From an uncultured Trueperaceae bacterium (GTDB lineage: Bacteria; Deinococcota; Deinococci; Deinococcales; Trueperaceae): 6,471 nucleotides of DNA. Location of the stretch: contig CALDPK010000080.1 in NCBI GenBank assembly GCA_937911855.1, forward strand, positions 1 to 6,471, read 5' to 3'. Below are positions 5,120 to 6,471 of this stretch, one piece after another. A program made the position numbers and the translations under genes. Positions within the stretch are counted from its first letter, which is position 1; each line of letters starts with the position of its first letter. The notes below the pieces were generated by a model. It was given only the letters and a program-made list of their open reading frames with translations. It searched no databases and was not told where the DNA came from.

Positions 5120-6337
5120 GTGAAGCTCAAGCGTCTGGCTCATGTACGTATGTTGTTGGTCCTGGTGACCGTAATCCTTGTGCTGGCGGCTTGCGATAAC
5201 AACGGCTCCGGCAGCGCTCCGGCTTCCAGCGCCTCTGCCTCCACGACTGCGCCTGCGGCCCCGTCAGCTGAAGCAGCGACTGAAGTAGCAGAAACAACTG
5301 AACCGGCAACCCCGGTGGTACCTGCGACTGCCGGCACAGCAACAGCCTGCACCAGTGGGGATGCGGAAAGCGCCGAAGATCCGTGCGTGCTTACCACTGC
5401 CATGCAGCTTCAGGAGATCGCCTCCCGGCAGGCCGGTCACTACGCCCTGGGCAGCGACATCGATGCCAGCGAAACCGCAACGTGGAATGACGGTGCCGGC
5501 TTTGCGCCCATAGCTACCTTCTCAGGCAGTTTCGAGGGCCGCGGGCACGTCATTACGGGGCTCGTAATCAACCGTCCCGGTGACATGCGGGTCGGTTTGT
5601 TCGCAGAGATGGTAGACGGCGCGCGGGTGCACGACCTGACGCTGGCGGACGTGGAAGTAACCGGCGGAATGTTCGTCGGTGCGCTGGTCGCCACACTGAG
5701 GGACGGTGAGATCAGTCAGGTACACGTCAATGGTGTGATCGAAGGAGACGCCTGGGTGGGTGGCCTCGTCGGTTCACTGCAGGCGGCGGGCACGGTGAGT
5801 GAATCGTCCAGCGCCGGGTCAGTCAGCGCCAGCGAAGAGCGGGTCGGTGGCCTGGCCGGTCAGAACGATGGCATCATCACCCTTTCCTTCAGCCTCAGCA
5901 AGGTTCATGGCGGCTCGGCGGTCGGTGGACTGGTCGGCCGGAGCTCCGGAACCATCAAGTACTCGTACACCATCGTCGGTTCAGAAGATGACCCTGGCTA
6001 CCGCCTGACCGGGGCGCACAGCGGCACGGACATCGGCGGTCTGGCCGGCGTCATCGAGACGGACGCCGTGATCACCCATTCCTACACGGTCAGCCTGGCG
6101 GACAGCGTCACCACATCCGACCTGATCGGCCATCCGCTGGTGGGCCGCGCGTGGGGTTCAGGCGCCGGGATCAGTGCCTCGTACTGGGCTGGCGGCCGGT
6201 CAGCTGTTGACGACCCGGGCCGGGATTTCGCGGAAATGCGGCTTACGGAGACCTTCGAGGATTGGGATTTCGAGACGGTATGGACCATCGCCGAAGGCGA
6301 GGATTATCCGGACCTCATCGCCAACCCGCGGCGCTGA
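5120..6337 (+). CDS. GLUG-repeat lipoprotein (beta-helix-like, envelope-anchored)
   Basis: This encodes a 405-residue predicted lipoprotein. A signal peptide (MKLKR, then hydrophobic residues about 11-22) ends in the lipobox LAAC, with the lipidated Cys25 at 5192-5194. Asp26 follows, the classic inner-membrane retention residue of enterobacterial Lol sorting. Residues about 28-76 are an Ala/Ser/Thr/Pro/Glu linker, followed by a Cys77-Cys89 pair that could form a disulfide. From about 90 the protein looks like a GLUG-motif beta-helix: VGALVA (186-191), VGGLVG (213-218), VGGLAG (242-247), VGGLVG (268-273) and IGGLAG (305-310), spaced about 26-37 residues. The end, with SYW (354-356), WDF (382-384), Trp388 and DYP (395-397), is the usual C-terminal cap of GLUG proteins. 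GLUG proteins are mostly surface or adhesin-like; the role here is unknown. No enzymatic motif is visible. Confidence 0.87.
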   Translation: MKLKRLAHVRMLLVLVTVILVLAACDNNGSGSAPASSASASTTAPAAPSAEAATEVAETTEPATPVVPATAGTATACTSGDAESAEDPCVLTTAMQLQEIASRQAGHYALGSDIDASETATWNDGAGFAPIATFSGSFEGRGHVITGLVINRPGDMRVGLFAEMVDGARVHDLTLADVEVTGGMFVGALVATLRDGEISQVHVNGVIEGDAWVGGLVGSLQAAGTVSESSSAGSVSASEERVGGLAGQNDGIITLSFSLSKVHGGSAVGGLVGRSSGTIKYSYTIVGSEDDPGYRLTGAHSGTDIGGLAGVIETDAVITHSYTVSLADSVTTSDLIGHPLVGRAWGSGAGISASYWAGGRSAVDDPGRDFAEMRLTETFEDWDFETVWTIAEGEDYPDLIANPRR

Positions 6338-6340
6338 GGT

Positions 6341-6471
6341 TCAGCCGGCAACGAGTTCTGGCTGGGTTGAGTCCCTGACGATGTCGGTGGTGCTCAGGTT
6401 GCGCATGGGTGTCGGCTGGCTGGCTGCGATGCCGTAGAAGAAGATGCCGACCGGCTCGCAGTTTTCCGGCT
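6341..6471 (-). CDS. C-terminal end of an unrecognised protein (partial)
   Basis: On the minus strand a frame enters from the right edge and ends at a TGA (6343-6341), giving 42 visible C-terminal residues, including CEPVGIFFYGIAASQPTPMR and ending in ELVAG. Third codon positions are strongly GC-biased like those of the neighbouring genes, supporting real coding. Its stop lies 3 nt from the stop of the convergent lipoprotein gene, a spacing typical of genuine neighbours. I do not recognise the family; the start and most of the protein lie beyond the window. Confidence 0.6.
   Translation of the reverse strand, partial: PENCEPVGIFFYGIAASQPTPMRNLSTTDIVRDSTQPELVAG

Noticed and set aside
6338..6369. 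Hairpin GGTTCAGCC / GGCTGGGTT as a terminator
   Set aside because: The outer four pairs are G-U only, the core is 5 bp with a 13-nt loop, and no T-run follows.
1..6471. CRISPR arrays, tRNA or rRNA genes, insertion sequences, attachment sites
   Set aside because: No regularly spaced repeats, no cloverleaf-like sequence, no transposase and no terminal inverted repeats were seen.

Overview
The window is GC-rich, gene-dense bacterial chromosome. The strong purine-rich Shine-Dalgarno sites, GTG starts, GC-biased third codon positions and a lipoprotein with Asp after the lipobox Cys suggest a free-living proteobacterium, most likely gammaproteobacterial. That placement is inference: no rRNA, tRNA or taxon-diagnostic gene is present.

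Layout. (1) Positions 1-1474, minus strand: a small winged-helix-like protein of 82 residues is followed, 6 nt after its stop and in the same reading frame, by an HD-domain dGTPase (dgt) that runs off the left edge. (2) Positions 1475-1549: a 75-nt divergent spacer. (3) Positions 1550-5014, plus strand: a tight four-gene operon encoding a flavin reductase-type FMN-binding protein, an M20 hydantoinase/carbamoylase-family amidohydrolase, an RraA/HMG-aldolase-type protein and a DapA/NanA-superfamily lyase. Genes 1-2 overlap by 4 nt, genes 2-3 are 12 nt apart and genes 3-4 overlap by 8 nt. (4) Positions 5015-5119: an intergenic region with three CTGAACT copies. (5) Positions 5120-6337, plus strand: a GLUG-repeat lipoprotein with a low-complexity linker. 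(6) Positions 6341-6471, minus strand: the C-terminal end of an unrecognised protein, convergent with the lipoprotein gene, with 3 nt between the stop codons.

The part most likely to be undescribed is the four-gene operon. Its content reads as a small catabolic module: hydrolysis of a carbamoyl, ureido or amide C-N bond (M20), then retro-aldol, decarboxylation or dehydration chemistry on an oxo-acid (RraA-like and DapA-like), with a flavin reductase-fold protein as redox partner. It matches no pathway I can name. The DapA-like member keeps the Schiff-base Lys but has lost the canonical Tyr and the GTTGE loop, and the M20 member has an unusual sequence after its catalytic Glu pair. Substrate and physiology are unknown from sequence. 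No transporter or classical regulator of the operon lies in the window; the divergent winged-helix-like small protein is the only local regulatory candidate.
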